A DNA stretch of 64,000 bases from Purpureocillium takamizusanense (taxonomy: Eukaryota > Ascomycota > Sordariomycetes > Hypocreales > Ophiocordycipitaceae), in contig NC_063076.1 in assembly GCF_022605165.1 (NCBI RefSeq), positions 1,736,001 to 1,800,000 on the forward strand, read 5' to 3'. Position numbers and translations under genes: made by a program. Shown here piece after piece: positions 31,037 to 41,899 of this stretch. The first letter of the stretch is position 1, and each line of letters begins with the position of its first letter. The notes beneath the pieces are model-generated. The model was not told the origin of the DNA, made no database searches, and was given only the letters and a program-made list of their open reading frames with translations.

Positions 31037-32344
31037 TGCATTGTATGTACATGGGTACAGGCGAAAATCACAGGCAAAGTCAACCTTGCTTTCCCCCGCA
31101 GCGATCATCTCGGGTCAATTGCAGGTGCGGCGTCGCAAAGAAGGAACACGGCTGGGATTCGCCGGGCTGGGGATTGGGCGCATCGGGTCCGGCAGACGAC
31201 GTGACACGGGCCTCTATCTTGTCTGGTGCTGGGCTGCTCGCATGGAGGCGCGGAAAGGCTTCAGGTTCAGTTCCAGACGGCTGGCACCAGACCGAACCTG
31301 AGCCCTTTTTTCAAAGCCGCCCGTGAAGCAAAGCCCGTCGACTGGTCGGTAATAAATGTTGCAGCGGTGTGGTCCGCCAACAACTTTGAACGGCGACCAT
31401 GACAGCAGCGGCCATATGGCGGGCAACCGGGCCCCCGTTCCGGCGCTATTTGACTCAGTCCTTTTTTTCGTCAGTCCATTCCATCATTCATTCGCTGGAG
31501 CCCAGCCGGCCCAGTCTGGCTGGCAGCTGGAGCCCAATGGCCAGTGGGTTGGACGGACGGCAGCGCCGCGGCACTGATGATAATGAGGTTGGCTGCCTGG
31601 CGGGCCGCCCGCGTCCACCGTCCAGGAATTAAAGCTGCTACCTTGGTCGGAGCTGCTGGCCATCCAAGGTACCGATGCGGCGTCGCATCGCGGCGGGGGG
31701 TACGGAGGCCAATTCCACCTGGGCCGCCTGGCGGTACCTGACGTGAGAGAGGAGAGCCTGAGATGCGGCGCGCGGTCCCTGGCGGGCGGCGGCCCCTCCT
31801 CCATCCCACCTCCTCGCGCGCCCCCCTGCCCACCCCCCCTAGTCCCCTTCACCCTCCAACCCAACCCAATGGATTGATGGATGGATGGATGGACGGGATG
31901 GGATGGATGGATCCCCTTCTCGTCGCCCATCAACAAGCCACACCTCCACGATGACCCTCCCTGCCGACCCAGCCCAAAATGAGGTATCCGTCATCCCAAG
32001 TGCTCGCGCCCAATCTCAGCCGGCGAGGAACAGACCTTCCAGGCTAGCCCCCTGTCGCTCGCCGTCACATCAAGCCCAAGCCCATCCATCTCATCGGCCC
32101 CTGAACTGAACAGACGGGGCATTGTTCGCACGCACGCCCGGCGATACCTGGCTGCGCCCAGTCTCGTCTCCTTTCTCCTCCTCCTCATTCTTTCTCCTCC
32201 CACCTTTCTCGTCCCAGTTCCATTCACGCAACTCGCCTGGGCTGATGCTGGCAAAAACCCCCCCTCTCCTTTCATACGTAGTAGCCATTCCGACCCGCTG
32301 CCGCTCTCTTCATTATTGCCCATCCACTGCTTTCCCCCCCCGAA

Positions 32345-32373
32345 CCTACCTACCTACCTACCTACATACCTAC
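32345..32373. repeat. (CCTA)n tetranucleotide tract
   Basis: About seven CCTA units, one changed to CATA, inside the pyrimidine-rich region upstream of msb1. Confidence 0.92.
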
Positions 32374-32745
32374 TTCCCTGTCTTAATACTTACCTTATTC
32401 AACACACCGCGTGCAGGACTGGACCTTGCTTGGCCGCTTGCCAGCCCATAAGCGCCCCTCCTTCACCACTTACACCCGCCCGTCGCAGCGCGAGCGAGCC
32501 TCGTGGGACCAAATTTATCAGACAGCCCGTCTGTTTCACCCGCATCAACCTTCGCCCTCAGCCTCCCACCGCACGCACTCAATACTGCTCGTTCTCGAGC
32601 GCATACGGCTCACAGCGGGCGTTGCTTTTTGTCTCTTTTTCTTCTTTTTTTTTCTTCTCCTTCGCACCGTGCCTTGCCTTGGTATACTGTGCGCTCGCGC
32701 GCGGCCAGAACCAGTCACGGGATCGGCTCCATACTACCAGCCGTT

Positions 32746-32773
32746 CACCACCACCACCACCACCACCACCGCC
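32746..32773. repeat. (CAC)n trinucleotide tract
   Basis: About nine CAC/ACC units in the likely 5' untranslated region of msb1. Confidence 0.92.
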
Positions 32774-32970
32774 AGCCGGCCTGCCCCCTATTGCCTCCAG
32801 CTGTGTAATTTCGCCCGCCTCGGCGACTGCGACTGCCACATCGCTTTTCGCCCTTTGTTTCCATCCACCACGCTCGCACAGCCGGCGTAACGCCCTCGCG
32901 CCTTTTTCACAGTCGTGTTCCCCCCTCCTTCAGCTCCTGGGCCATCTCGAGCTTCAGACGCCTGCCCGCC

Positions 32971-35900
32971 ATGCCAGGCCTCTTTTCTCGACTCAAGGCG
33001 CGGGACGGCCTTCGGTCCAAGAAGAAGCAGGCGGCCCACGACCTGGCCAGCGCGCTGCCCGCGAAGCCCAAGTGGGATGATGCCTACGCTCGCAAGACGG
33101 TCGAACCCGAGGAAATTCACGACCTTCTCCACTACTGCACCGAGGAGCTCAAGGCGCGAGGTATGTCACTGAATATCCCACACCCGACCGTATTTTGGGT
33201 TTGACCCCAGGCCTGACCTGATCTGACCTGACCTGACCATGGCTAATCCATTCCTTGCATCGCAGGCCTCGACATTCCTTTCCTCCTCCTGCCCTTTCGC
33301 CCGACCTCCGATCCGAGCGCCGTGCGCACCTTTGTCAGACACTTTTTCGATCATGGCTACGCCCTCAGGGGCGAAACGCTCGTCCAAGAGCTTCGCATGA
33401 CCGAGCCCATGGTAAGCCGAACCGCTACGCTCAGCCCCCAAGCCCGTATTCACGCCAATGTATAGGTCATATCTGGTGTTGTGAAATGGTGCTGGAGTCG
33501 ACTCCAAGGCGGCGTCGTTGGCTGGGACGCCTATGAGCTATTCAAGGTTGGAGAGTTTGGTATGCCTCGACCGCCCATTGATCAATCCCCCCGTTTAATT
33601 CATTCACTCATAATCGTCAAGACTCCCACAAGGCCAGAGACTCGTTCAAGACATTCATTCCGATCAGTGTGGAGAATGGGGCTCGGCAGCGCATCATCTT
33701 CGACTTTTTTGACTTGATCGCCGCCGTTGCCGCACATGGCAAGTCAAACGGTTTCGGTGGTCGGCAGCTGTCTCGCATGGCCGCCTGGTGGGCCTTTGAA
33801 CACAAAGACACCGGCAGTGGCTTCGATGGCGGCTATAAGGCGTGGCTTAGGTTAGGATCGCGACCCCGACAGCCGTATAATAGAACCACATTATGCTAAC
33901 ACAAGCCGCAGCGCCGCCGACGCAACAAGCCACCTATTCTTCGCCTACCTCCGATCACTGACGCCAGAGCAGAGCCCAACCGGGATCTCTCTACTGCCCA
34001 GGTCGCTCGAGAAGCTACTCAAGGACACCGAATACCCACCTCCTAGGTCGCAGGGGATGATGACGAGCACCAACAAGTTGGTAATGATGGTCGACGCAGT
34101 GTCTCCTACTCCATTTGCCCTGCTTCGGCGTGCCGGGCATTTCCAATATCGTGACACGGATCGGGGGTTGCAAGAGTTCTCCGACTACGAAGACCCGGTC
34201 AAGGCTCTGACCGAGGAGTGCCTCCGAGTTCTAAAGGCCATCTCGGCCGCGAACCAGTCGCAGGCGTCTAGCGCCAAGCATTCGACCAGCCTGCGAGACG
34301 CATCCTGGTCGCGTTTCGAGGACATGGGCTTCAGCACCCCTCTCACGGAGGAGGATGAGGACACCGACGAAAATGGCCCATCATCGAGGCATCCTCATGC
34401 CATGCGCCGAACCGCTGCATCGGGCACCGACCTCGGCCGGCCGACGACGCCATCCTGGGCCGACTTCCTGTCGTCAGGCTTTGTGGACGACAATGGGGCC
34501 CGCTCGAACTTGCTTCTGCCGCCGGACAAGGTCTTGCCGCCTATTGAGACGGGAATCCGACAGCACAGCTCGTCCCAGTCCCACAGACCACGACTTGAGT
34601 CGGACCGTCATCTCGAGCCCGGTGAGCTTGCTAGCATTACCATCATTGAACTCGATGACGCTTTCTGGTGGGTCTGGATGAGCAGTCTCGCTCCGGAGGA
34701 GACTGCGGAAAGGAAGTCTGCATTTGGCAGGTGCGCGTTGATCGAGACGAGGATCTTCAGCGCTCGCTGGATTGTCATGGAGGAGATGGTCGCCGGCGCG
34801 GCGCCTGAACCGCAGGAAGGCGCCTACATCGCCGAGAAGAAGATTTTCTTCAGCTGGACGAAGCGAAGCAAGACCCTCCGACGCAAATCGATTGGGAAAC
34901 ACGCCCTGGACCAAGGCGACAGCAACGGCAGAAACTTTGCAGACAGCAAGACGACTCTCAACGGTGAAACCCACGCAAGAGTCCAGGCCAAGGCAGCTCA
35001 GCTTCGCGCTATGAAGGATAGGGAACAGCAAGCTGCTTCCCAGGTCACTCAGCGCCGCGGCCGCACCGATGCGGAGCTTTTGGCAGAGAAGACTAACAGT
35101 GTTTTCACACTCCAACCGCACATCGTTGGCGAAGCATCGTCTGCCATGAAATGGGTCAAGAAGTACGATAAGGGCACTATCAAGGATGCCTACATGGCCA
35201 ACAGCAACGCCGGACGAGGGCTCACCGTTTCTCCTGGCCTCTCGGAGCATACCAACGGCGCCTCCGCCGCCAACGGCTTGGCTGCCAATGGTTCAGTTTC
35301 ACCGGGCATGAATGGTCGCAAGCCTGTCGAACACGTCGGCCCGGAGGTGCCTGCCAAAGACCCAGCAGTGGCTACTTCGACGTCCTCGATCCGCCGAGAC
35401 TCGGTCCAGTCGCCGCCTCCAGAGGCAAAGGAGACACCTAAGCAGCCGACGGTCGAGCCTATCGAGCAACCGAATAGCCCCGTGCCGCCACCCAAAGACT
35501 TGACGGCTCCCGTTGTAGCGACGGTCGAGGCGGACGAGCATCATGTCGTGCCAGAGAGCCCGAAATCGCCAAAGGCCATGTTCCAGGCCAATAAGGAGAA
35601 GTCTGGGCTGCGGAAGCTGTTCGCCCGGAAGCAGCGGGCATCCAAGCTACCAGACAACGCTCCCGCCGACGTGAATGAGATGCTGCGACAAAGTCAACAA
35701 ACTCCAGAGCCTGCTGTGCAGCAGACGCCAACCCCAGCGGCTACACCGTCGCGATCCATCGATGAGGAGGCAGCCGCGCGGAGCTCGGTTGAACCGTCCA
35801 CCCCAGCGGCACCTATCCCTCACGAGCTGGTGACCCCTCCGGCTCATGAGCCTGATGTGTCCAAAGCGGCTGTGCAGGCGCGGTCGGACGGCGCCGCCGC

Positions 35901-36369
35901 CGAGGCACAAGAGGAGTTCTCTCGCTTCGACCAAGGACCTTTAGCCGACCAGCCTGCATTTGTGCCCGAGGACGACGAGGACGACGCCACACCTCCCCCA
36001 ATCGCGCGTCATCCTGTCCGTCAAGCATCGCCCGCTGCGCCAGAGACGCCAAAAGAGGAGCTTAGCCACAGTGCTAGCCCTGGCGTACAGGGCCGATGGG
36101 CTCAGATCCGGAAGAACGCGGCGCACAGGGCAGCGACACGCCCCAGGGAAGACAGTACGAAAGTCAGCCCCGCCCGAGCCGGCGATGGCGGCGACGACGA
36201 TACAAGTGGAGAAGAGAGTGAGTATTTTGACGATGATAAAGGGAGAGGGGTTGCTGACAGTGTTGCAGCAATCGAGTCGAGAGTCGCTCGCATCAAGGCT
36301 CGAGTTGCCGAACTGACGGGCAATATGGAAGACAGCAGTGCGCCCCAGGGAGCACAGAACCGCCGTTAG
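32971..36369 (+). CDS. msb1: Polarity/morphogenesis protein Msb1 (Msb1/Mug8 domain)
   Basis: Msb1/Mug8 proteins have a RhoGAP-like fold and link Cdc42/Rho1 signalling to polarised growth at the cell cortex. Five exons fit: 32971-33160, 33266-33411, 33466-33559, 33622-33850 and 33912-36369 (1038 residues). The conserved domain fills roughly residues 40-450: EIHDLLHYCTEELKARGLD, IPFLLLPFRPTSDPSAVRTF, YALRGETLVQELRMTEPMV, RLQGGVVGWDAYELFKVGE and FGGRQLSRMAAWWAFEH. The second half is a disordered Pro/Ala/Ser/Glu-rich tail. Bases 36218-36268 look like a sixth intron (GTGAGT, GCTGAC, TTGCAG) of 51 bases that is also open in frame. If it is spliced, the protein has 1021 residues and the tail resumes TIESRVARIKARVAELTG, a short coiled coil. 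Confidence 0.9.
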
Positions 36370-37058
36370 AGACGATCGCCTTTCAAAGCAAAGGGGGCCG
36401 GCGAACAACTGGGCAGCTGATTCGTCTCACCTCAAGCCGGAAGCAGTTTCGACGGTCACAGCCAAACCCCTCCACCAATGCCGACTCTCGGCGCGACTTG
36501 TTGTTTTGTGACGTTTTGGCCCACCACACATAATGCGAACTATCGCGTCTCGTTTGTCCGGGCTTGATTTCGGCCAGCTTTGTCGCTTTTTCTCTTTCGA
36601 TCACACATGATACCACGGACGGCAGACACGGTCATGGGAGCCAAAGCCGAGTTATCGGAGGATTTGATACCAGCAGTGTCGAGGCTTGTCTTTTTCGTTT
36701 GGCTTCTGTCCGGAACCCCCCCGATGCCCCTTTTGCTATTGCTGTCATTCTTCTTTACTTTACGCTCTCGGGCGATTAATCCATCGCCATGAAGCCCCGT
36801 TTCCTCTCTCTGCCCGGGGGAGAGCAGTCGAGGTTTACACCAAAATGGGAAGACGGTGACACGGATCACAAGCTTGCTGTTTAAGGGAATTTGATACGTA
36901 GATGCCAGAGAATGGAATCCTATACGCGTGGGTGCGCGCTCGTTTCTCTTTACATTGTAATGTGTAGTGTGTAGATTTTATCATCCATTTCAGAGCTCTC
37001 GTGGTTTTCTCTTCATGTCCTCAATTCGTATAAACATGTCGTGTGTATGTATGCGTGC
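36370..37058. other. Convergent 3' region, no gene
   Basis: This is the gap between the ends of msb1 (+) and the DUF726 gene (-). It becomes AT-rich near 36890-37050 (TTTACATTGTAATGTGTAGTG), which suits polyadenylation. No gene is seen. Confidence 0.5.
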
Positions 37059-39693
37059 CTAGTCCTCGTCGTCGTCGTCCATGTCCACCATGGTGATGCC
37101 ACCCGCCGGCCTGTCATCGTCCGAGTCCTCGGGGTCGGTCGAGTCGGGTGTCATTTGGCGCGTCTTTTGCTTGGGCGGTGCTCCAACGGGGCGCCTGGCC
37201 AGGCGAGGCTCTGTGGCGAAGAAGTCATCGTCCTTGGGCTGCGGATTCGAGCGCCTTGTGGGCAAAGCGGCAGGAGGAGGCGTGGCGTTGAAGGCCTCGG
37301 ACGGAGGGCGCTGAGGCTCTGACGGGGGGTCGTTTTTGGAAGAGGAGGAGGCGGCGGATGCGCCGACGGGGCGTCTAGGGATGGGCGAGTCGGGGTCGCG
37401 CGACGGCGAGAGGGCCGGGGGCGAGATGGTGAGGCCGTGGAGGTCGTTGGCCACCTTGCTCTCCTTTCGTTTGGCGGAGGACGAGGGCGGTGGCGGTGGC
37501 GCGTCGTCAAAGTCGACGAGGTTGCCCTCGGCGGCCTGGTCCTTCATGCGGATGACGTCGTCCTTTTCGATGTCGCGGGCGGCGCGGACGCCGACGAAGC
37601 CGCACATGCGGAGGATCTCGCCGGTGAGGTCCGGGTAGCGCAGGTGGCCGCTGACGCGCTCGCTGAGGTCGACGTTGTCGAGGCCGCGGACGCCGCGGAT
37701 GGGCTGCAGGCCGGCGACGCCGAGGGCGAGGCTGTGCATGCGGTAGAGGAAGCCGAGGACCATGTCATTCTCCGAGTAGACGTTGAAGATGCGGCCCGAG
37801 ACGACGGGCCGGAGGGAGCGCCAGTGGGCGGGCTCGGAGGGGGCGGGCGCCCCGATGAGGACGACGTCGGCGACGAGGCCAAAGGCGTGGCGCTCGGCGA
37901 GGTCGCGCAGGCAGGCGTGTATGGCGGCGGCGCCGAGCGAGTAGCCGACGAGGGTGACGGGGCGCTCGCCCTGGACGCGGTTGGCGAGGGCGTCGGCGAG
38001 GAGGCGGCCGGCCTTGCGGGAGCGGTTGCTGGCGCGGCTAAAGGGGTTGTCGACGTTAGAGGCAGCGGCGAGCACCTGGATGGGCCAGAGGGCGGCCCAG
38101 AGCGTGGCCAGGACGGTGCGCTTAATCACCTCGGCCTTGAAGGCCTTCCATGCAAACGACCCGACCAGGTCCCGGAGCGCCGTCCCCAGCGCCAGGAGCG
38201 TCTTCATCTCGTACCGGAGCGCGAACACCTCGGACGAGTCGTTGCCCAGCACGCGCCACGGCCGGGTCACGTCGGCCTCGGAGTTGAGCCAGCCGTTGAT
38301 GCCGATGGTGACGCGCAGACGCCGCTGATCTTGCTGCTTCTGCTGAGTCTGCCGATGCCGAGTCCCGTCATCCCCTGACGACGAAGACGATGCCGGCGGA
38401 GGTGGTTTGCAGTCCTCGCCCCATTCCTCGGCGAGGGGGATGAAGCGGAAGTCCTCGACCTCTTTGGCGTAGTTGTCCATCATCTCACCCTGTGCGCAAT
38501 GAAAGCTCACGTCAGTCTCTCTCGCTCTCTCCATCTCACTTTGGGTACGCAACGACAACATGCCGTATGAGATGCATCCCACGTACCGTCATCTTGGCCC
38601 CGTAGGCGCCAAAGAGCGCGCCAACCAGCGCACCATTCATCCAAAAGATGCCGAGGAAGCTCGCCACGCCGCCCAGTCCCACGCCGCCCATGATGCCGCC
38701 AATGGCGCCGGCGACAAGGGGCGCCGCGAGCCCGCCCGTGACGCCGATGACGGCGGCGCCGGCCACCGAGGCCAGGCCGACCTTCCAGAAGCGGCTCACC
38801 TTGTTCTCCTGCCTGCGCTTGGCGGCCTCGGCCTCGGCCGACATGGTCTCCTTGCGGCCCTTGTCGGCCGTCGAGTTCTCCATGAGCGAGTGCGCAATCT
38901 CGGCCTCCTGGCCGTTGACAAAGGCCTGGGACAGCTCCAGGGCGGAGGCGAGGTAGAGGACCAGGGCGCGCGAGTGCGCCGAGTACTTGCCCGTGGAGAG
39001 CAGCAGCAGCAGGACGCAGCTGAGGGCCTCGCGGCGGTCCTCGGGCGGGATGGTGGTGAGGCGCGTGGGGATGGGGTGGTAGAGGGCCTGCAGCGAGGCG
39101 ACGTCGTCGTCGGCGTCGGCGCGGGTGAGCTGCCCGCCGCCGCCACCGAAGCTGATGAGGTCCTCGCCGTGCTCGGGCGTGTCGAGCCTCTTCTTGTCCA
39201 TGGCGTCGCGGCGCTTCTGCCGCTCGGCGCGGATCTTGTCGCTGTCCTCGACGCGCACAATGTCAGCGATCTTGGGGCGGAACTCGTCCCTCCAATCCTT
39301 GATGTGCTTGACGGCGGCCCGCTGGACGCGTTGCGCCTGGCGAGACTCTGTTTCGCTGGGCTTCTGTTGCTGCTGAGTTTGCTGCGTCAGTTTCTGTTCC
39401 TTCTTCTGCCTCTGGGCGTCAGCCGGCGAGTCCCAGTCGTCCTGCCACGCAGCCTGCCATGAGCCTCTGCCGTCGTCATCATCATCCTTGGAAACCTTGG
39501 TGTGGCGGCTGGTTGCGTGCTCGTCCGAGTCGTCAATGTCTGCCGGCGCGAGAGCCCCGAGGTCATCGGCAGAGGTCTCGATCTGCGAGATCATATAGTC
39601 GACAATCTCATCCACGAGGCGCAGGAGGGCCTGCCGGCGGGCCGGGTTGAGGGAGATGACGACCTGGCGCGGGTCGGCGCAGAGCGGAGCCAT
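37059..39693 (-). CDS. DUF726 (TMCO4-like) membrane alpha/beta-hydrolase
   Basis: Two exons (38587-39693 and 37059-38489) give 845 residues. The first exon has a Gln/Lys-rich helical part (QRQKKEQKLTQQTQQQQ), a conserved helical block (LSCVLLLLLSTGKYSAHSRA), and a strongly glycine-rich hydrophobic segment (GLASVAGAAVIGVTGGLAAP and onward) that should span the membrane. The second exon carries the hydrolase fold with the nucleophile elbow GYSLG at Ser553 (LVGYSLGAAAIHACL), strand VTIGINGWL and the motif LIGAPAPSEPAHW. The C-terminal ~170 residues are low-complexity, acidic and proline-rich. DUF726/TMCO4 proteins are widespread in eukaryotes and their substrate is unknown. The intron donor GTACGT and acceptor GCACAG are clear. 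Confidence 0.9.
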
Positions 39694-40774
39694 GGTCGAC
39701 CGGCCGTGATGCTGCGTCGTCTACTACTACATGTAGCGAAGGGAAGTGCGGTGCCGCTGCAATTGAATGGACTTTGCGGTTGCGCAGAGAGGAAAGGCGC
39801 GGCGTTGATGGGGGAGGATGGTAACTCGTAAGCACACGGTGAGAGGGAGGGGGGAAGGGAGGGGGGGGGGGGGGGGAGACGTCACTGTACAAAGTGCAGC
39901 TGCAGGCAGGCAGGCTGCTCGACGTGGATGCCTATCGTCTCGGCGCTCCTCCAAACCCCTGCACCTGCAACAACAATAACGACACGACGCGTCTACATGT
40001 TTCCCACGCGAATTTACAGTACACGAATTATTATTCATTTGTTGTTTATACCCAAACTCTCTGCCCGACGGGGTGCCTGTCGTCTTGGTCCAACCGCCGT
40101 TACGCAGCATCACCGCAGTTCGCGGGGTTGCTTGCTTTAGTCGAGGATTGCAGCACACGTAAATATCAATTAACACTAACTTACCGTATACCTCCGCTTT
40201 TTTCCATTATTCTGAGGACCTTCCCTTGGACTCTCTTCTTTCTCGCAAGACCTTGTGTAAGCATTGTCGACGGGCGCGGAATCCACATAAGCCCCCTCCA
40301 TGTTTTCCCTTGCTCTAAACAGTATCGAATTCTGCATCAAATCTGTGAACATAATTCTCGTGTGTCTGGAAACGCTCTGCTAACAATACAGCTGGTTCAA
40401 CCCAGCCAGCTATCTTTGAGGGAATCGTGCAACCAGCGTAGTCAGGTGGTAGCTCCTAGCAACGCAGGCACTCTTTGAGTTGAACGCACCACGGTTCACC
40501 GTGGCATCACCACCGCTTGCGCTGCGGCACCAAGATCTCACTCGTGTTCAATGTGTGTGTCTCGAATCTAGCTCTTTAAACCGCTACCTCGGAGGTCCTG
40601 AGCCCACGTGAACCTCTTGCTTTCTCCTCCATCGTCGTCACCGACGAACGCTGATCCATCGCTCGAAGCCTTACCCTATGAGCTGGCGTGACCGCTGCTT
40701 AAATCACGGAGCCCAAACACGGATCCTAAACAGTCCTTCACTTGTCAGGCTCCGCGTGGCAAGCGTTTCTGGCC
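39694..40774. promoter_or_regulatory. Divergent promoter region, DUF726 gene / orphan gene
   Basis: This 1.1-kb gap has a run of 16 G at 39861-39876 close to the start of the DUF726 gene, then a moderately AT-rich middle (40000-40400). No gene is supported. The frame open around 39894-40478 has no similarity and no coding look. Confidence 0.5.
39861..39876. repeat. 16-base poly(G) tract
   Basis: An uninterrupted G run on the plus strand, flanked by GGGGAAGGGA, about 170 bases upstream of the DUF726 start. Confidence 0.95.
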
Positions 40775-41899
40775 ATGGCCAGCCAGGGAGAGTCGCCAGC
40801 GCGGGCGTACGATCCGCTGTACCCGCAGCCCATCGAGAACATCTATCTTCAGCGCAAGCTGTACGCATTCCGCGACGCATTCGAGCCAACTTTTGCCCGT
40901 CAGACCGACACAGTCAAGCACCAAGCCGCAGCGGCGCTCAGGGAGATCGCACGGCAAAGGGACAATGTAAACCCGTCTAGCCTCTCATGGTATAGAGGCA
41001 AGAAGCCGGTCGACGCTGGAACGTTTTTGGCGCTGGGAAACTGGTTCGGCCAGCGGATGGTCATTGACGACCGCCTCGACTTTCACCCATCGGAGGAGCT
41101 CTTGCAGGAAATACCCTTGGGACCCCTCGTCGCACACGAATCCTACAGTAAGATGAAGAAGCGCGTTCAGCTCCAAAGGCAGCTTGGTGCGTCCACTTCG
41201 AGCTCGCACCAGCTGAGCAAGAACGATGGGGCCTCTACTTCCGAGCACTCGGACACAAGAGGATCAACCTCATACCAGCAGAACGATAGGCAACAGAACG
41301 TCTGGCAGTCATCTGGCAGCGGCGAACTGGGGGGCGTCTCCAGCAACACAGTTGAGCCGAGCGCTCATCGTGAGCAACAAGCTCCTGGCAAGCATGACCT
41401 CATGACAGACACGTCTGCCCATCCGCCACAGAAACGTCATAAGAGCAAAGATGCCGCCGGAGATAAACAACCCCCCGACGGAATTTGCGGAGGGATGTTC
41501 GACCAGAGCACTGGAGAGACTCGGGACATCACGACGCTTCAGTGTCAGTTGCGGATGGCCAAGGGCACAATCGCGCATCTCGAGAAACTGCAGCTCGACC
41601 TAGAGGTGCGCAACTTGAGCGTTGAACAACGCGCCGTCGCAGCCGAGAAGAGCCGGGACCATCTCCGAAGGGAGCTTGCCAAGCTCCAGACCGACCTGAA
41701 GGCGGCCCAGGCGGAGCGAGACTTTGCGAAAGAGCCGGTTACGGCCAGTCGAGGACCGACACTGCCCGAGGCTGCGAGCGAAGTAATAAGCGAAAACGCC
41801 CGTCAAACACCCGGCGCGGCCCTTCCCCTCGACGTCGTTCGACAGCTTCTTAGTGACGCTTTCCGAGCCGGGTTGAATGAGCGGCAAAACGGCAAGTAA
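40775..41899 (+). CDS. Hypothetical coiled-coil protein, no family recognised
   Basis: One exon encodes 374 residues from the first ATG (GCCATGGCC context). The N-terminal ~120 residues look folded: ENIYLQRKLYAFRDAFEPTF, SLSWYRGKKPVDAGTFLALG and NWFGQRMVIDDRLDFHPSEE. A Ser/Gln-rich linker follows, then a basic cluster (PPQKRHKSKD), and a long predicted coiled coil from about residue 255 to 325 (AHLEKLQLDLEVRNLSVEQR and following). The last part, PLDVVRQLLSDAFRAGL, may be one more amphipathic helix. I cannot name a family. It may be restricted to related fungi. Coding character is supported by the long open frame and codon bias, but there is no homology evidence. Confidence 0.68.
   Translation: MASQGESPARAYDPLYPQPIENIYLQRKLYAFRDAFEPTFARQTDTVKHQAAAALREIARQRDNVNPSSLSWYRGKKPVDAGTFLALGNWFGQRMVIDDRLDFHPSEELLQEIPLGPLVAHESYSKMKKRVQLQRQLGASTSSSHQLSKNDGASTSEHSDTRGSTSYQQNDRQQNVWQSSGSGELGGVSSNTVEPSAHREQQAPGKHDLMTDTSAHPPQKRHKSKDAAGDKQPPDGICGGMFDQSTGETRDITTLQCQLRMAKGTIAHLEKLQLDLEVRNLSVEQRAVAAEKSRDHLRRELAKLQTDLKAAQAERDFAKEPVTASRGPTLPEAASEVISENARQTPGAALPLDVVRQLLSDAFRAGLNERQNGK

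Larger units (their letters stand above)
29206..32970. other. 3.8-kb gene-poor gap with microsatellites; msb1 leader at right end
   Basis: I find no gene with family similarity or a clear intron-exon structure. The gap holds several simple repeats (listed separately) and a GGAT run at 31873-31910. From about 32150 the plus strand turns strongly C/T-rich (TCTCCTCCTCCTC, TTTTTCTTCTTTTTTTTTCTTC), as expected of a long 5' leader for the msb1 gene at 32971. The small open frames are low-complexity. Confidence 0.5.

Noticed and set aside
30987..31326. Frames rich in Tyr-Ile-His-Thr
   Set aside because: They are translations of the CATA tetranucleotide repeat.
37437..39462. Plus-strand open frames of 313 and 300 codons
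   Set aside because: Antisense to the DUF726 gene, with repetitive Gly/Val/Asp/Glu composition. No start context or homology.
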